Positions 8,800 through 17,010 of a DNA stretch of 64,000 nucleotides are shown here, piece by piece. Below the pieces are notes generated by a model, which worked only from the letters and a program-made list of their open reading frames with translations, did not search any database and was not told where the DNA came from. Both the position numbers and the translations under genes were made by a program. Numbering within the stretch: position 1 is the stretch's first letter; each line of letters begins with the position of its first letter. Origin of the DNA: Nonomuraea turcica. GTDB lineage: Bacteria > Actinomycetota > Actinomycetes > Streptosporangiales > Streptosporangiaceae. The DNA is taken from NCBI RefSeq assembly GCF_030718205.1, contig NZ_JAUZQF010000022.1, forward strand, positions 62,001 to 126,000, in the 5' to 3' direction.

Positions 8800-9508
8800 A
8801 TCGTGTCATTGTCGTGGGCACCGACGGTTCGGCCGCCGCGACCGCAGCCGTCGAGTGGGCGGCCGGGCCTCCGCGCGCGGAGGCCCGGCTGCGGATCGTG
8901 CACGCCGTGGACCGTTCACCGTACGAGATCGCGAAGTTCTCCAACGCGGGTCCGGGCGATGCCGTCGCCCTCAGCGCGGAGAGCGTGCTGGCCGACGCCG
9001 AGGCGGTCGCACGCAAGCGACAGCCCTGCATCGAGGTCGCCGGCGAGCTGTTTCAGGGCTCCGCAGCGGCGGTGTTGCGGACTCACGCCGGCAAAAGCCG
9101 CCGAGATCGTCATCGGGCTCGACGACTATCACGCCGGCGAACCAGCCCTCGCCTACGCTTTCGAGCAGGCGATACTCCGCGCGAGCACACTACGCGCCGT
9201 CTACACGTGGCAACCACCGGCGCATGCCCACATCCCCGCAAGCGCCCATGACCTGGAGGAGATCCACGCTGTCCAGTGCCGGATCGCGGCAGGTGTCCTC
9301 CTGGGGGCAGCGATATCCGCAGGTTCAGGTGATCGAGGACGTCCAGCGCGCCCACCCTGTCGACGCTCTCGCCAGCGTTTCCGCTAAGGCGGATCTGGTC
9401 GTCATGGGCTCCCAGGGCCGAGGGGCGATCGGCACCGTGATGCTTGGATCCGTTACCCTCGGCGTTCTGTACCACGCGCGCAGCTCTGTCGCGGTGGTAC
9501 GGCCATAA
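8796..9508 (+). pseudogene. universal stress protein (two UspA domains), frameshifted and internally deleted
   Basis: The protein sequence of a tandem UspA protein is spread over three frames. Frame one starts at ATG 8796 (good GGAGGAG site) with IVVGTDGSAAATAAVEWAA and runs to about 9090. The second domain's start, EIVIGLDDYHAGEPALAYAF, follows immediately in another frame up to about 9300. The end, DLVVMGSQGRGAIGTVMLGS with SSVAVVRP, is in the third frame. The nucleotide-binding Gly-rich loop of domain one is missing, so besides two frameshifts there is an internal deletion of roughly 50 codons. Intact relatives are about 290 aa. Probably not functional; sequencing error could explain a shift but not the deletion. 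Confidence 0.85.
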
Positions 9509-9568
9509 GGGCTTCCTGCTCGCCCTGGCCGTAGATGTGATATCCGAGCCGGCGGCCGTCGGGGTGAA

Positions 9569-9772
9569 TCAGTCGGCAGGATCGCTGTTGAGCTGCGGCT
9601 CGGACAGCACCAGCGGTGCGTCGGACTGGATCGCAAGGCCGAAAACGAGCTTGTCGGACGGTGGTGGCAGCCTGCTCTTGCCGTCGTTGCCGCGCCTCAG
9701 CACGGACTCAGGCCGGCGCGGCGGCAGGTCGGCGGTTTCATCGAGGCGTTCGTCGTCGTTGTGCATGTTCAT
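9569..9772 (-). CDS. small hydrophilic hypothetical protein
   Basis: 67-aa charged protein (MNMHNDDERLDETADLPP at the start, KLVFGLAIQSDAPLVLSEP later). No family recognised. It is supported mainly by context: its ATG overlaps the stop codon of the preceding minus-strand gene by ATGA (9769-9772), the usual sign of a co-translated pair. Confidence 0.55.
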   Translation of the reverse strand: MNMHNDDERLDETADLPPRRPESVLRRGNDGKSRLPPPSDKLVFGLAIQSDAPLVLSEPQLNSDPAD

Positions 9773-10395
9773 GCAGCGTCACCTTGTCTCGAGCCGTTTC
9801 GGGAGTCTCCCTGGGATGTCGGCTGGTTGTCGCGGGTGTGGTCGGCGAGCTGAGGGTGGTGTTCGCCAGTGTTGTCGAGCAACTCCTGGAACAGGACGTG
9901 ATAGTGCACCATGGCCTGCCGCAGATCCTCGGTGGAGGCGCTGCCGTGGGCGACGCCCCCACTGATCTCGTGAGCCTGCCGGTAGCGGTGCAGCGTGCGC
10001 CCGTGAGCCGCCGGCAATTCTGGTTGCCACCGCTCGAAGTCTTCGGTGGGATATCCGCACTCGGCCATGGCGGCGGTGACCAGCCGATCGGCCGCACCTA
10101 CCGCGAGGCCCGGCACGATGGCGAACTGCTTCTGGATCGCTGTCCAGCGTTCGGCGCAGGCCTGCTGTGACTCGGAGGTGAGCGGCTTGATATCGAAGGT
10201 GGCGCCCCGCCGTCGCCGGGTTCGCGGTACCTGCTCGGCCCCGCCGCGATTGTCTCCTTCGTTCGGGGCGGCTTGTTTGCGGCGGCCGACGTGCCGGCGA
10301 ATGCCTTCCCAGCGCTGCTGCACCACGACGAAGCTGATTGCCGCGACCAGGATCGCCACCATAGCGACGGCGACGATTGTGGTCATCGTGGGCAT
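9769..10395 (-). CDS. conserved actinobacterial single-span membrane protein
   Basis: 208-aa protein with an N-terminal membrane segment (TIVAVAMVAILVAAISFVVV, residues 5-24), a basic linker, and a helical soluble domain with KPLTSESQQACAERWTAIQ, then AADRLVTAAMAECGYPTEDF, and TEDLRQAMVHYHVLFQELL near the end. I know this pattern from uncharacterised actinobacterial proteins usually annotated as hypothetical or secreted, often near stress genes; function unknown. The next gene overlaps its stop by ATGA, so the two form a small operon. Confidence 0.75.
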   Translation of the reverse strand: MPTMTTIVAVAMVAILVAAISFVVVQQRWEGIRRHVGRRKQAAPNEGDNRGGAEQVPRTRRRRGATFDIKPLTSESQQACAERWTAIQKQFAIVPGLAVGAADRLVTAAMAECGYPTEDFERWQPELPAAHGRTLHRYRQAHEISGGVAHGSASTEDLRQAMVHYHVLFQELLDNTGEHHPQLADHTRDNQPTSQGDSRNGSRQGDAA

Positions 10396-10619
10396 GTCTG
10401 CCTCCAGGAGTTGCTTCTGCCCTCACCCGCCTGCCGAAGGCCGGAGGGTGAGGGCAGCGGATTAGCTCGGGTCGACCTTTCGACGGCGGGCCGAAGGATG
10501 TCAGCTCCCGCGTACGGGCCACAGCGGCGCGCCTAGCCTTGCGTGAGGAACGGTGTGACGGTCGCCGCTGTCCAGCCCGCCTGGCCGACCGTCCCGCCTG
10601 GCCAGCCGTCCGGCGCTGG

Positions 10620-10922
10620 TCAGGGCCGGCGATTGCCGTGAGGCCTGCGGCCGCGGCCTTGCCCGGCGTCGTGGCCGGGCGGATCAACCGGGCTGTGCGG
10701 TGGTCGGTCATCGATGGTGTCCCGCAGGCTGCGAGCGGTTGACTGGCTCCAGCGTGACGGGGTGCGGAGCAGCAAGGGCAGCAGGAGCCCGAGGGCGCCG
10801 CCGAGCATCAGGATGACACCCGCGATGCGCAGGTCCAGGCCGCCCACCGAGCCGTCCGCCAGGGCGAAGGTGAGGACGGCGCCGAAGGCGATCACCGTGA
10901 GGGCTCCGCCTGTGGGCATCAC
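10620..10922 (-). CDS. DUF6458-like small membrane protein
   Basis: Two hydrophobic segments (ALTVIAFGAVLTFALAD and IAGVILMLGGALGLLLPLLL) joined by a short GGLDLRIAG turn match the compact two-helix DUF6458 family of actinobacterial membrane proteins, whose role is unknown. The last ~45 residues are basic and Pro-rich and lie outside the family core. Start is GTG 10922 or the adjacent ATG 10919. It sits close to the GlsB/YeaQ gene on the same strand. Confidence 0.65.
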   Translation of the reverse strand: MMPTGGALTVIAFGAVLTFALADGSVGGLDLRIAGVILMLGGALGLLLPLLLRTPSRWSQSTARSLRDTIDDRPPHSPVDPPGHDAGQGRGRRPHGNRRP

Positions 10923-10974
10923 GCAGCACCTTCGCCACGGCAGGACCGTGAACTCCCGGAGGTGCTGGGCGAGG

Positions 10975-11259
10975 TCATCGGCGACCGGCCCGGCGGTCCG
11001 GACGCGGACCGGTGATCAGGTGGTAGCCGCCCAGCAGGACTGCCGCGCCGACGATGGCACAGAGCCAGGTGGACAGGTGGAAGAACCCTTGGATGCCGGA
11101 GACGTGCAAGATCTGGGTGGCCACGAGGCCACCCAGCAGCGCCCCGGCGATGCCGAGCACGAACGTGATGATCAAACCTTGCGGATCCTTGCCGGGGACC
11201 AGCATTCTGGCCACCGCCCCGACGACCAGTCCGAGGATGATCCAAGCGATGATGCCCAT
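10975..11259 (-). CDS. GlsB/YeaQ/YmgE family stress-response membrane protein
   Basis: 94-aa protein (from ATG 11259) of the transglycosylase-associated / GlsB family. It contains three hydrophobic helices with the signatures MGIIAWIILGLVVGAVARML, then GLIITFVLGIAGALLGGLVA, then LCAIVGAAVLLGGYHLI. Family members are small inner-membrane proteins induced by stress, with no known enzymatic activity. ATG 11259 is chosen over upstream in-frame codons because AGGGAGC lies just before it and the family starts here. The last residues are basic. Confidence 0.88.
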   Translation of the reverse strand: MGIIAWIILGLVVGAVARMLVPGKDPQGLIITFVLGIAGALLGGLVATQILHVSGIQGFFHLSTWLCAIVGAAVLLGGYHLITGPRPDRRAGRR

Positions 11260-11485
11260 GGCCGAGCTCCCTTGGCGGTGCATCGATGTCTGCATGGGAT
11301 CGGTTTTCCGGACCGGTCGAAGCAGGGGGCCGGCCGCCGCCTGGTTGTCGGCGCCGACGGTCGAACTCATTCACCGTGAGCCAACACCCGCGCGTGCCCT
11401 GCCGAAACAGGCGATCTGGAAAGGATCCATCTCCAGAACCGATCACCAGGGTTTCGTGGTGCACGCAGCGTTCAGCGCTCGCGAA

Positions 11486-12457
11486 TCAGACAGGCTCATC
11501 ACTGGGGCTGGTGGCGCTCGGAGCCCCTCCGCCGGGCGCCGGCCCGGTGGCGGGGCTGATGGGTTCCAGCCAGCCGAGCCGCTCGGCCAGTCGCCGGGCG
11601 CTGTCGATGACGGTGGCTATGTGGGGAGAGGGGTTGGCGTCGTGCCACAGCAGCGACCAGGGATAGTGCGTGGCAGGTTCGATCAGGGGCCGCCACGTGG
11701 TTCCCAGCCGGTTGGAGGTGCGGAAGGAGGAAGGGACGCAGTGCACGCAGCGGTGCTGAAGGACGAGGTCAGCCGCGGCGCGGCTGCTCTGAACAGTGCC
11801 CTCGTAGATTGTGGGCGCGAACCCGGCCGAGCGGCACAGCGTGATGACGAACTGGTTGAGCTCTGGGGTCTGTGTTTCTTCGCCGAGTAGCAGGAGTTCG
11901 TCGGAGAGGGCGGCGACGAGTACACCGTCGAGCTCGGCGAAGCTGTGGTCGTCGGGCACCAGCACGCCGAGCGGATCGAGCCTGATCAGCTTGGAGGTCA
12001 CCTCGGCTGGAGCCTGAGAGGCGTGTCCGATGGCGATGTCCAGGCGGCCGTCGGCCAGCTGCCGGTATTGCTCGGGGGTGCCTGCTTCAACCTGATGGAT
12101 CGTGATGTCAGGATGGTTGCGCTGGAGTTCGCGCAGGATCTGCGGCATGGTGTCGTAGCCGGCGTCGATGATGCCGACACGCAGCGTGGGCGTCGACGCG
12201 ACGGCGTTGCGTGCGGCCTGCCCGGCGCGGCCCACGTGGTCGAGGATCTGGCGCGCCTCGACGAGGAAGGCAGCGCCCGCCGGGGTCAGATCGACGTGGT
12301 GGGTGCTGCGATCCAGCAGTCGCACGCCCAGCTCGCGTTCCAGTCGCTGGATCTGCTGGCTCAGCGCGGACTGCACGATGTGCTCGCGGGCCGCGGCCCG
12401 GCCGAAATGCAACTCTTCGGCCAGCGTCACGAAGGAGCGCAGCTGACGTAACTCCAT
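11486..12457 (-). CDS. LysR family transcriptional regulator
   Basis: 323-aa LTTR. N-terminal winged helix-turn-helix: MELRQLRSFVTLAEELHFGR, then SALSQQIQRLERELGVRLLDR; the C-terminal effector-binding domain begins near LRVGIIDAGYDTM. The ATG at 12457 is preferred because the family starts at MELRQL; a longer frame to 12562 has no family similarity. Its target is unknown. LysR genes often regulate a divergent neighbour, but the divergent side here is the end of an IS605-type element, so the original target may have been separated by that insertion. Confidence 0.92.
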   Translation of the reverse strand: MELRQLRSFVTLAEELHFGRAAAREHIVQSALSQQIQRLERELGVRLLDRSTHHVDLTPAGAAFLVEARQILDHVGRAGQAARNAVASTPTLRVGIIDAGYDTMPQILRELQRNHPDITIHQVEAGTPEQYRQLADGRLDIAIGHASQAPAEVTSKLIRLDPLGVLVPDDHSFAELDGVLVAALSDELLLLGEETQTPELNQFVITLCRSAGFAPTIYEGTVQSSRAAADLVLQHRCVHCVPSSFRTSNRLGTTWRPLIEPATHYPWSLLWHDANPSPHIATVIDSARRLAERLGWLEPISPATGPAPGGGAPSATSPSDEPV

Positions 12458-12683
12458 GCCCGCCACCCCTTCCCGCCCGGGCGGCGCCCATTCGGGCCGT
12501 CTCCCCCACTCTAGGTGCCATGTGGTGGCGTAGGGCTGCAGAGCGGCCCCTTCCCATGACACAGCACGAGTGGCCAGGCGTCAGGAAGCGCGGACCTCGA
12601 TCGCCCCGGGATCCGCATCATGCCAGCACCTCCGCGTACACGATCATCGACTCCAATAGCGGCTGGGCAGAGTTTGACGTGCT

Positions 12684-12711
12684 CCTCCCCATGAATGAAT
12701 GAATGGGGAGG
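12684..12711. repeat. tnpB-side end hairpin, likely the omega-RNA 3' end
   Basis: CCTCCCCAT (12684-12692) pairs exactly with 12703-12711 around a 10-nt loop of GAAT repeats. It lies just beyond the tnpB stop on the side where the reRNA/omega-RNA of TnpB normally ends, directly before the guide taken from flanking DNA (minus strand from 12673 downwards). The placement is inferred from characterised IS605 elements. Confidence 0.65.
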
Positions 12712-12724
12712 ATTCTCATGGCCG

Positions 12725-14041
12725 CTACGCCGCCACCCCTTGCGGGGCGGTGCGGGTACTCCCGCCATGAGGTGCTTGACGCTTCACCGGCCCCAATACG
12801 GCAGGGCCTCCACGTCCGGTGACCGCCCGTCCGGCGGCTGAGTTGTACCGATACAACTGGGTGCGGGCGGCGTTGACGTCGGCGTTGCCGATCCACCCGC
12901 AGACGGTGTTCTTGCACACAAACCGGGACTGACTCTGGCGGGAGCCTTCGGTGATCGTGTGGCAGGCGTGGCATTCCTGGCTGGTGCCAGGTGCCGGGAT
13001 GTAGACGACCTTGCCGCCCTTGTCGGTGGCCTTGTAGGTGAGGAACTCGGCGGTGCGCCCCCACGCCTCGGTGGCGATGGCCCGGTTCAGGCCGCGCTTT
13101 TGGGCGACGTTCTTGCCCGGCTGTTCGCGGGTGCCGGCGGCGCTCGCCATCATGTTCGTGACCTTGAGGTCTTCCAGCACGATGACGGAGAACCGGTCGG
13201 TGAGCTCGGCGGTGGTCTGGTGCTGCCAGTCGATGGCCCGGCGCTTGGCTGTCGCGCACAGGCGGGCGATCTGGTCGTAGGTTGTCTTCAACCGGTTACT
13301 GACAGGCTGCCCGGGTTTCGCCGCTCGTTTCTGGCGGGCGGCTCTGCGCTCCAGACGAAGCAGGCGCTGCTGCTCCCCGCCGGACAGCCACTGGTCACGG
13401 TGGAAGATCTTCTCCCCGGTGGCCAGCGCCAACGGCACCGCGATGCCCCGGTCGATCGCGGTGCGCGGCCCCGGATGCGGGGCGGGCACCGGCTCCTCGG
13501 TCTGGATACGGAACACGATGTGCCACCCATTGGCCTCCTTCACCAACCGCGCCCCGGTGATCTTCCCGTCCGGGCCGCCCTTCGTGACCCCCGGCAGGTC
13601 TTTGGTCCACCGGAAGCGGACCCGGCCGAGTTTGGGGATGGTGACCGCGCCCCACCGCCGGTTGATCCGGGTGATGTTCAGGTCCCGCGCCTGGGGGACG
13701 TCCACCGCCATCCGGGAGCGGTACCGGCTCTTGAACGTGGGGCGCCCGGCCGGGTGGTCGGGGTTGAAGAAGTTCGCCCACGCCTGCCGGTAGGTCTTCA
13801 GCACGGCCTGCGCCGCTTGGGCGGGCAGGTCGTTGAGCCAGTCGATCTCTTTGCGGGCGGCCCGGATGGCCTCGTCGCACTGGGCCAGGGAGGCGAACCG
13901 GCCCTGCCGGAAGGTGAAGAACTCGTGCAACAGGTTCCACAGCAGGCGCGCGTTGTGCGCCTGGCCGTCCAACACGGCGCTCTGCCGCTGGTCCAACTCC
14001 AGGCGCGCGACATGAGCACGATTGCGCTTCTCCAGCCCCAC
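12725..14041 (-). CDS. tnpB: TnpB RNA-guided endonuclease of IS605 type
   Basis: 438-aa TnpB (OrfB_IS605 plus zinc ribbon). Split RuvC catalytic residues are present: Asp197 in TAIDRGIA, Glu290 in IVLEDLKV, Asp388 in GNADVNAA. The zinc ribbon has Cys357/Cys360 (CHAC) and Cys376/Cys381 (CKNTVC); the second knuckle is CX4C where CX2C is usual. The N-terminal domain carries LWNLLHEFF. TnpB cuts DNA using a guide RNA from the element's right end and helps retain the element after excision. The start is GTG at 14041, divergent from tnpA. It appears intact. The C-terminal tail (RQAPHGGSTRTAPQG) is basic. Confidence 0.93.
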   Translation of the reverse strand: MGLEKRNRAHVARLELDQRQSAVLDGQAHNARLLWNLLHEFFTFRQGRFASLAQCDEAIRAARKEIDWLNDLPAQAAQAVLKTYRQAWANFFNPDHPAGRPTFKSRYRSRMAVDVPQARDLNITRINRRWGAVTIPKLGRVRFRWTKDLPGVTKGGPDGKITGARLVKEANGWHIVFRIQTEEPVPAPHPGPRTAIDRGIAVPLALATGEKIFHRDQWLSGGEQQRLLRLERRAARQKRAAKPGQPVSNRLKTTYDQIARLCATAKRRAIDWQHQTTAELTDRFSVIVLEDLKVTNMMASAAGTREQPGKNVAQKRGLNRAIATEAWGRTAEFLTYKATDKGGKVVYIPAPGTSQECHACHTITEGSRQSQSRFVCKNTVCGWIGNADVNAARTQLYRYNSAAGRAVTGRGGPAVLGPVKRQAPHGGSTRTAPQGVAA

Positions 14042-14066
14042 AGGGGCTCATTCTATCGTTTGGTGT

Positions 14067-14498
14067 ATGTCACCGCGATGGGAACCGAACCCCGACATCA
14101 GGACAGGACGTCACTGCGTCCACGACCTGACCACGCATTTGGTGTTTGTCACGAAATATCGACGGGACGCACTCACCGGCCCCATGCTGAAACGCTGCGA
14201 ACAGATCATGAAAGAGGTGTGCGAGAAGTTCGACTGCGAACTGACCGACTTCAACGGCGCACACGACCACGTCCACCTCCTGGTCCGCTACCCGCCCAAG
14301 GTCGCCCTGTCCTCCCTCGTCAACTCCCTCAAAGGCGTCTCGGCCCGCTACCTCCGCCAGGAATACAGCGCCCACGTCCGCACACACCTGTGGGGCGGCC
14401 ACTTCTGGTCCCGCTCCTACTACACAGGATCGACCGGCGACGCGAACGAGGCCACTATCCGCACCTACCTCCAGTCCCAGGACCGACCCCAGAAATGA
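14067..14498 (+). CDS. tnpA: IS200/IS605 family transposase TnpA
   Basis: 143-aa Y1 HUH-type single-strand transposase. HCVHDLTTHLVFVTKYRR at the N-terminus and the metal-binding HUH in GAHDHVHLLVRYPP are typical, followed by SSLVNSLKGVSARYLR and HLWGGHFWSRSYYTGSTG, where a Tyr after the second helix normally forms the 5'-phosphotyrosine link. ATG 14067 is the natural start; an upstream in-frame codon at 14022 would overlap the tnpB coding region. Its partner tnpB is divergent. TnpA cuts and pastes the single-stranded element at TAM-like sites. Confidence 0.93.
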   Translation: MSPRWEPNPDIRTGRHCVHDLTTHLVFVTKYRRDALTGPMLKRCEQIMKEVCEKFDCELTDFNGAHDHVHLLVRYPPKVALSSLVNSLKGVSARYLRQEYSAHVRTHLWGGHFWSRSYYTGSTGDANEATIRTYLQSQDRPQK

Positions 14499-14586
14499 GA
14501 CAACACCAGACGCGCTCACGACCGGTTCCAAAAGCGCGGGTCAGGGCACGCTCAGGCCCTTGGGGCCTTCCCGCGCGGGTCGTCGC

Positions 14587-14606
14587 CTCCCGCCTGAAGG
14601 CGGGAG
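14587..14606. repeat. tnpA-side end hairpin
   Basis: CTCCCGCC (14587-14594) and GGCGGGAG (14599-14606) form a perfect 8-bp stem with a TGAA loop. It matches the subterminal palindrome recognised by IS200/IS605 TnpA and lies about 90 bp past the tnpA stop. Confidence 0.7.
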
Positions 14607-14629
14607 CACTCCCGCACCTCGGTAGATCC

Positions 14630-14960
14630 ACAGCCCGGGTGGCGGCTCGTCGGCGCAGATCGCGAACATCCGCAGCGACCAATTGGTGTCGTAGGTCGTA
14701 GCTTGTTCGTTCGCTGACCCGTGCACACTGTATCCAGATGTTCGGCGTCCCGGGTTCGGCGTGCACGGCGCCTATGTCGGTGTGACCGTCCTCGTTGACG
14801 TCCCCCAGCGACATCAACGTGCGCGCATACGGTGCCCGCCCGGGGCCGAGCTCGATGGCGCCGGTGAAGCTGTTGGAACCCCTTGCCGGTCCAGACGTCA
14901 GACCCGGCACCCTGCGGATGAGCGACGCCGTCGTCGGCTGCTTGACCTGCTTCTCAAAGG
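14630..14960 (-). pseudogene. remnant of an FG-GAP/VCBS-repeat protein
   Basis: On the minus strand one frame reads NSFTGAIELGPGRAPYARTL, then SLGDVNEDGHTDIGAVHAEP, an FG-GAP repeat with the calcium-binding D-x-N-x-D-G-x-x-D loop. The repeat continues in another frame as NWSLRMFAICADEPPPG then LWIYRG before reaching the IS605-type element. There is no start codon or signal peptide in either frame. FG-GAP proteins are normally secreted beta-propellers. This fragment looks frameshifted and cut at its C-terminal side by the insertion. Confidence 0.6.
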
Positions 14961-15200
14961 ATCGGTCCTCGAAGACGTCATCACGGCCGGGGACGACGTG
15001 CCCGCCCAGGTTCGCGCTGAGCGCATTCCTGCACCCCTCGACCCTCCTCCTCAAAAACCCGCCGAACTACGGCGAAAGGGCGGACAAGCAAACGCAGGTA
15101 CGTAGCCGTGGTGACGAGCGGGAAACGATGCTGGGGGTCGGAAGGGGAGTGAGTGGGGACGAAAACGAGGTCAAGGGTGGGGCGGGACGAATGGGCTGGA

Positions 15201-15545
15201 CTAGAGGGTTCCCTCCTCGCGGCGCCTTCGCTCGTTATAAGCACGCATGCGCGGCGGATACCCCGTGAGCTGAACGTCGTACACCGGCAGGGCAAGATCA
15301 CGGGCGACCTTGTGAATCACCGCGGGGGATCCGACCCTTCGCCTGGTCCACTCACCGTCGTCCGCCACCGCCACAGCCGTGGTGTCGGTGGCGAACGTCT
15401 CTGGCTCGACATAGAACTCGACGCCACGCCGCGAACGGGCAAAGGCGATAAGCGCTTCGATGTCGGCGTCTGTCGCCTCACGGTCGAACTTCGCGACCTT
15501 AGGGCCGCGCTGCCGACGAAGGCCGTAGCGGTCTCGCCATCTCAT
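15201..15545 (-). CDS. conserved actinobacterial hypothetical protein
   Basis: 114-aa soluble, basic protein: MRWRDRYGLRRQRGPKVAKF, then ADIEALIAFARSRRGVEFYV and PETFATDTTAVAVADDGEWT, ending NERRRREEG. The acidic core with basic ends and the RRGVEFYVEPET phrase occur in actinobacterial proteins of unknown function. ATG at 15545. Monocistronic by position: its neighbours are a pseudogene and a divergent DUF1707 gene. Confidence 0.7.
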   Translation of the reverse strand: MRWRDRYGLRRQRGPKVAKFDREATDADIEALIAFARSRRGVEFYVEPETFATDTTAVAVADDGEWTRRRVGSPAVIHKVARDLALPVYDVQLTGYPPRMRAYNERRRREEGTL

Positions 15546-15679
15546 GCATCCTTTTTATACCGTCTGGAGCCCGCGTGCGTCGGGGATGATCTAGGGGACA
15601 TATCCGGGATTCTCCCGATACCACCCGCGGCATTGGCGACGCAGTATGAGGGGGACTGCTCAATTACCTAAGGAGAGGC

Positions 15680-16282
15680 ATGGCGACTATGGCTGGGGTA
15701 CCGACAACCCCCGGGCCGGGACAGGTGCCGCCAGCGCATTTGCGCGCCACCAACCAGGACCGAGAGCACGTGGTCGAGCACGTCAAGGCGGCGTACGCGG
15801 AAGGCCGCTTCGACAAGCTCGAGTTCGACGACCGGCTGGAGCGCGCGATGACCGCGCGTACCCACGGGGACCTGATGCCCATCATGACCGAGCTGTACGG
15901 CACCCAGGTCGCGCCCCAGCTCGCCCCGCGGCCGGCTTCGGTGCGTCCGGAGCCGATCACCGGCGCGCCGGAGAGCAACGAGCGCCTCGGCGCGGCCGCC
16001 GCCCACCTCCTCGTCCTTCTCGGGATTCCGATCGCGGGCCCGTTGATTCTGCTGCTCACCGGCGGCAAGACGTCGCCCTACATTCGCAGGCACGCACTGG
16101 AAGCGCTCAACTTCCAGATCACGGTGGTCGGCGCGACGTTCTTGCTGCCGTTCACCGTGATCGGCATCGTGCTGGTGCCGGTCATTTGGGTCGCGTCCGT
16201 CGTGCTCGCCATCGTCGGCGGCGTCTCCGCGCTCTCGGAGAGCAACTTCCGCTATCCCATGACCATTCGCCTGGTCAAATGA
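15680..16282 (+). CDS. DUF1707 and DUF4870 domain membrane protein
   Basis: 200-aa protein. The N-terminal SHOCT-like DUF1707 domain spans about 20-75 (LRATNQDREHVVEHVKAAYA, GRFDKLEFDDRLERAMTA). After a linker, the DUF4870 (Tic20-like) membrane domain spans about 105-195: AAAHLLVLLGIPIAGPLILL, then the conserved SPYIRRHALEALNFQIT loop, then two further helices. Function unknown; members are common in actinobacteria and are probably small inner-membrane proteins with a cytoplasmic N-terminal helical pair. ATG at 15680 follows GGAGAGGC. Confidence 0.9.
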   Translation: MATMAGVPTTPGPGQVPPAHLRATNQDREHVVEHVKAAYAEGRFDKLEFDDRLERAMTARTHGDLMPIMTELYGTQVAPQLAPRPASVRPEPITGAPESNERLGAAAAHLLVLLGIPIAGPLILLLTGGKTSPYIRRHALEALNFQITVVGATFLLPFTVIGIVLVPVIWVASVVLAIVGGVSALSESNFRYPMTIRLVK

Positions 16283-16323
16283 GCTCTCGCCCATATTTCG
16301 CGTGATCGTGATTTCTGCGGCCG

Positions 16324-17010
16324 TCAGCGGGCCAGGACCTCGTACCTGACCCTCATGACGCCCGCGCCGGTGTTGCCGATGGCGGAGAAGGCGGCGGCGG
16401 AGAGGTCGAGGCAGCGGCCGCCGATGTACGGACCCCGGTCGTTGATGCGGACCGTGACCGATTCGCCGGTGTTGGGGTTCGTCACGCGGACCTTGCTGCC
16501 CAGGGGGAGGGTCTTGTGGGCGGCGGTCATGGCGGAGGGGTTGAAGCGCTCGCCGCTGGCCGTCATCTGGGGTTCGTCATAGAACGAGGCGCCGCATGAG
16601 CCGGACGACAGGACGCGGACCTTGGGCTTCGCGGCCTCGGTCTTGGCCTTGACCGGCTGCTGCGAGGGCTTGGCCGACGCCTCTGTGGGCTTGGCCGACT
16701 GATCAGTCGGCTTCACCGATTGTTCCGCGGGCTTGGTCGGGTTCGGGAGGGCGGCCGACGGCGGCTTGGGGGCGGGGGAGGGGGTCTTCGGTGCGGATTG
16801 GCGGGCGGCTTCGTTGGCCGCCGCCGGTCCGGTGCTGGGGGCCGATCCCTGGGCTGCTGCGGCAGGGGCGGCGGTGTGCTTGGGGAGGTCGTCGTTGGCG
16901 AGGGTCGCCCATGCGGCGGACGAGGCGGTGGCGAGGACGGCGGTCCCGACGACTATGGCGCTCCAGCGGCGTCTGCCGGTGGGGGACGGCTTGTGGGAAT
17001 GCAGGCCCAA
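16324..17010 (-). CDS. RlpA-like double-psi beta-barrel cell-wall protein
   Basis: 228-aa secreted protein: basic N-terminus, hydrophobic segment about 17-36 (AIVVGTAVLATASSAAWAT), then a long Pro/Ala/Lys linker with repeated KPTDQSAKPTEASAKP units (about 80-125), then a C-terminal RlpA/DPBB domain (about 135-228) with SCGASFYDEPQMTASGERF, TAAHKTLPLGSKVRVTN, the catalytic-type Asp in VRINDRGPY and RCLDLSAAAFSAIG. RlpA-type domains bind or cleave peptidoglycan glycans. Start is TTG at 17010. A Crp-type palindrome lies about 160 bp upstream, matching the known control of some actinobacterial cell-wall lytic genes. Confidence 0.88.
   Translation of the reverse strand: MGLHSHKPSPTGRRRWSAIVVGTAVLATASSAAWATLANDDLPKHTAAPAAAAQGSAPSTGPAAANEAARQSAPKTPSPAPKPPSAALPNPTKPAEQSVKPTDQSAKPTEASAKPSQQPVKAKTEAAKPKVRVLSSGSCGASFYDEPQMTASGERFNPSAMTAAHKTLPLGSKVRVTNPNTGESVTVRINDRGPYIGGRCLDLSAAAFSAIGNTGAGVMRVRYEVLAR

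Larger units (their letters stand above)
12674..14606. mobile_element. IS605-type insertion sequence with divergent tnpA and tnpB
   Basis: About 1.93 kb with a tyrosine HUH transposase gene (tnpA, +) and an RNA-guided nuclease gene (tnpB, -) starting 25 bp apart. It is bounded by subterminal hairpins: 12684-12711 downstream of tnpB and 14587-14606 downstream of tnpA. The right boundary at 12674 is set at the TCAA (minus strand) that commonly ends such elements; the left boundary is placed at the hairpin and the true end may lie up to ~20 bp outside. Elements of this group leave no target duplication, so exact ends need comparison with an empty site. Confidence 0.8.
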
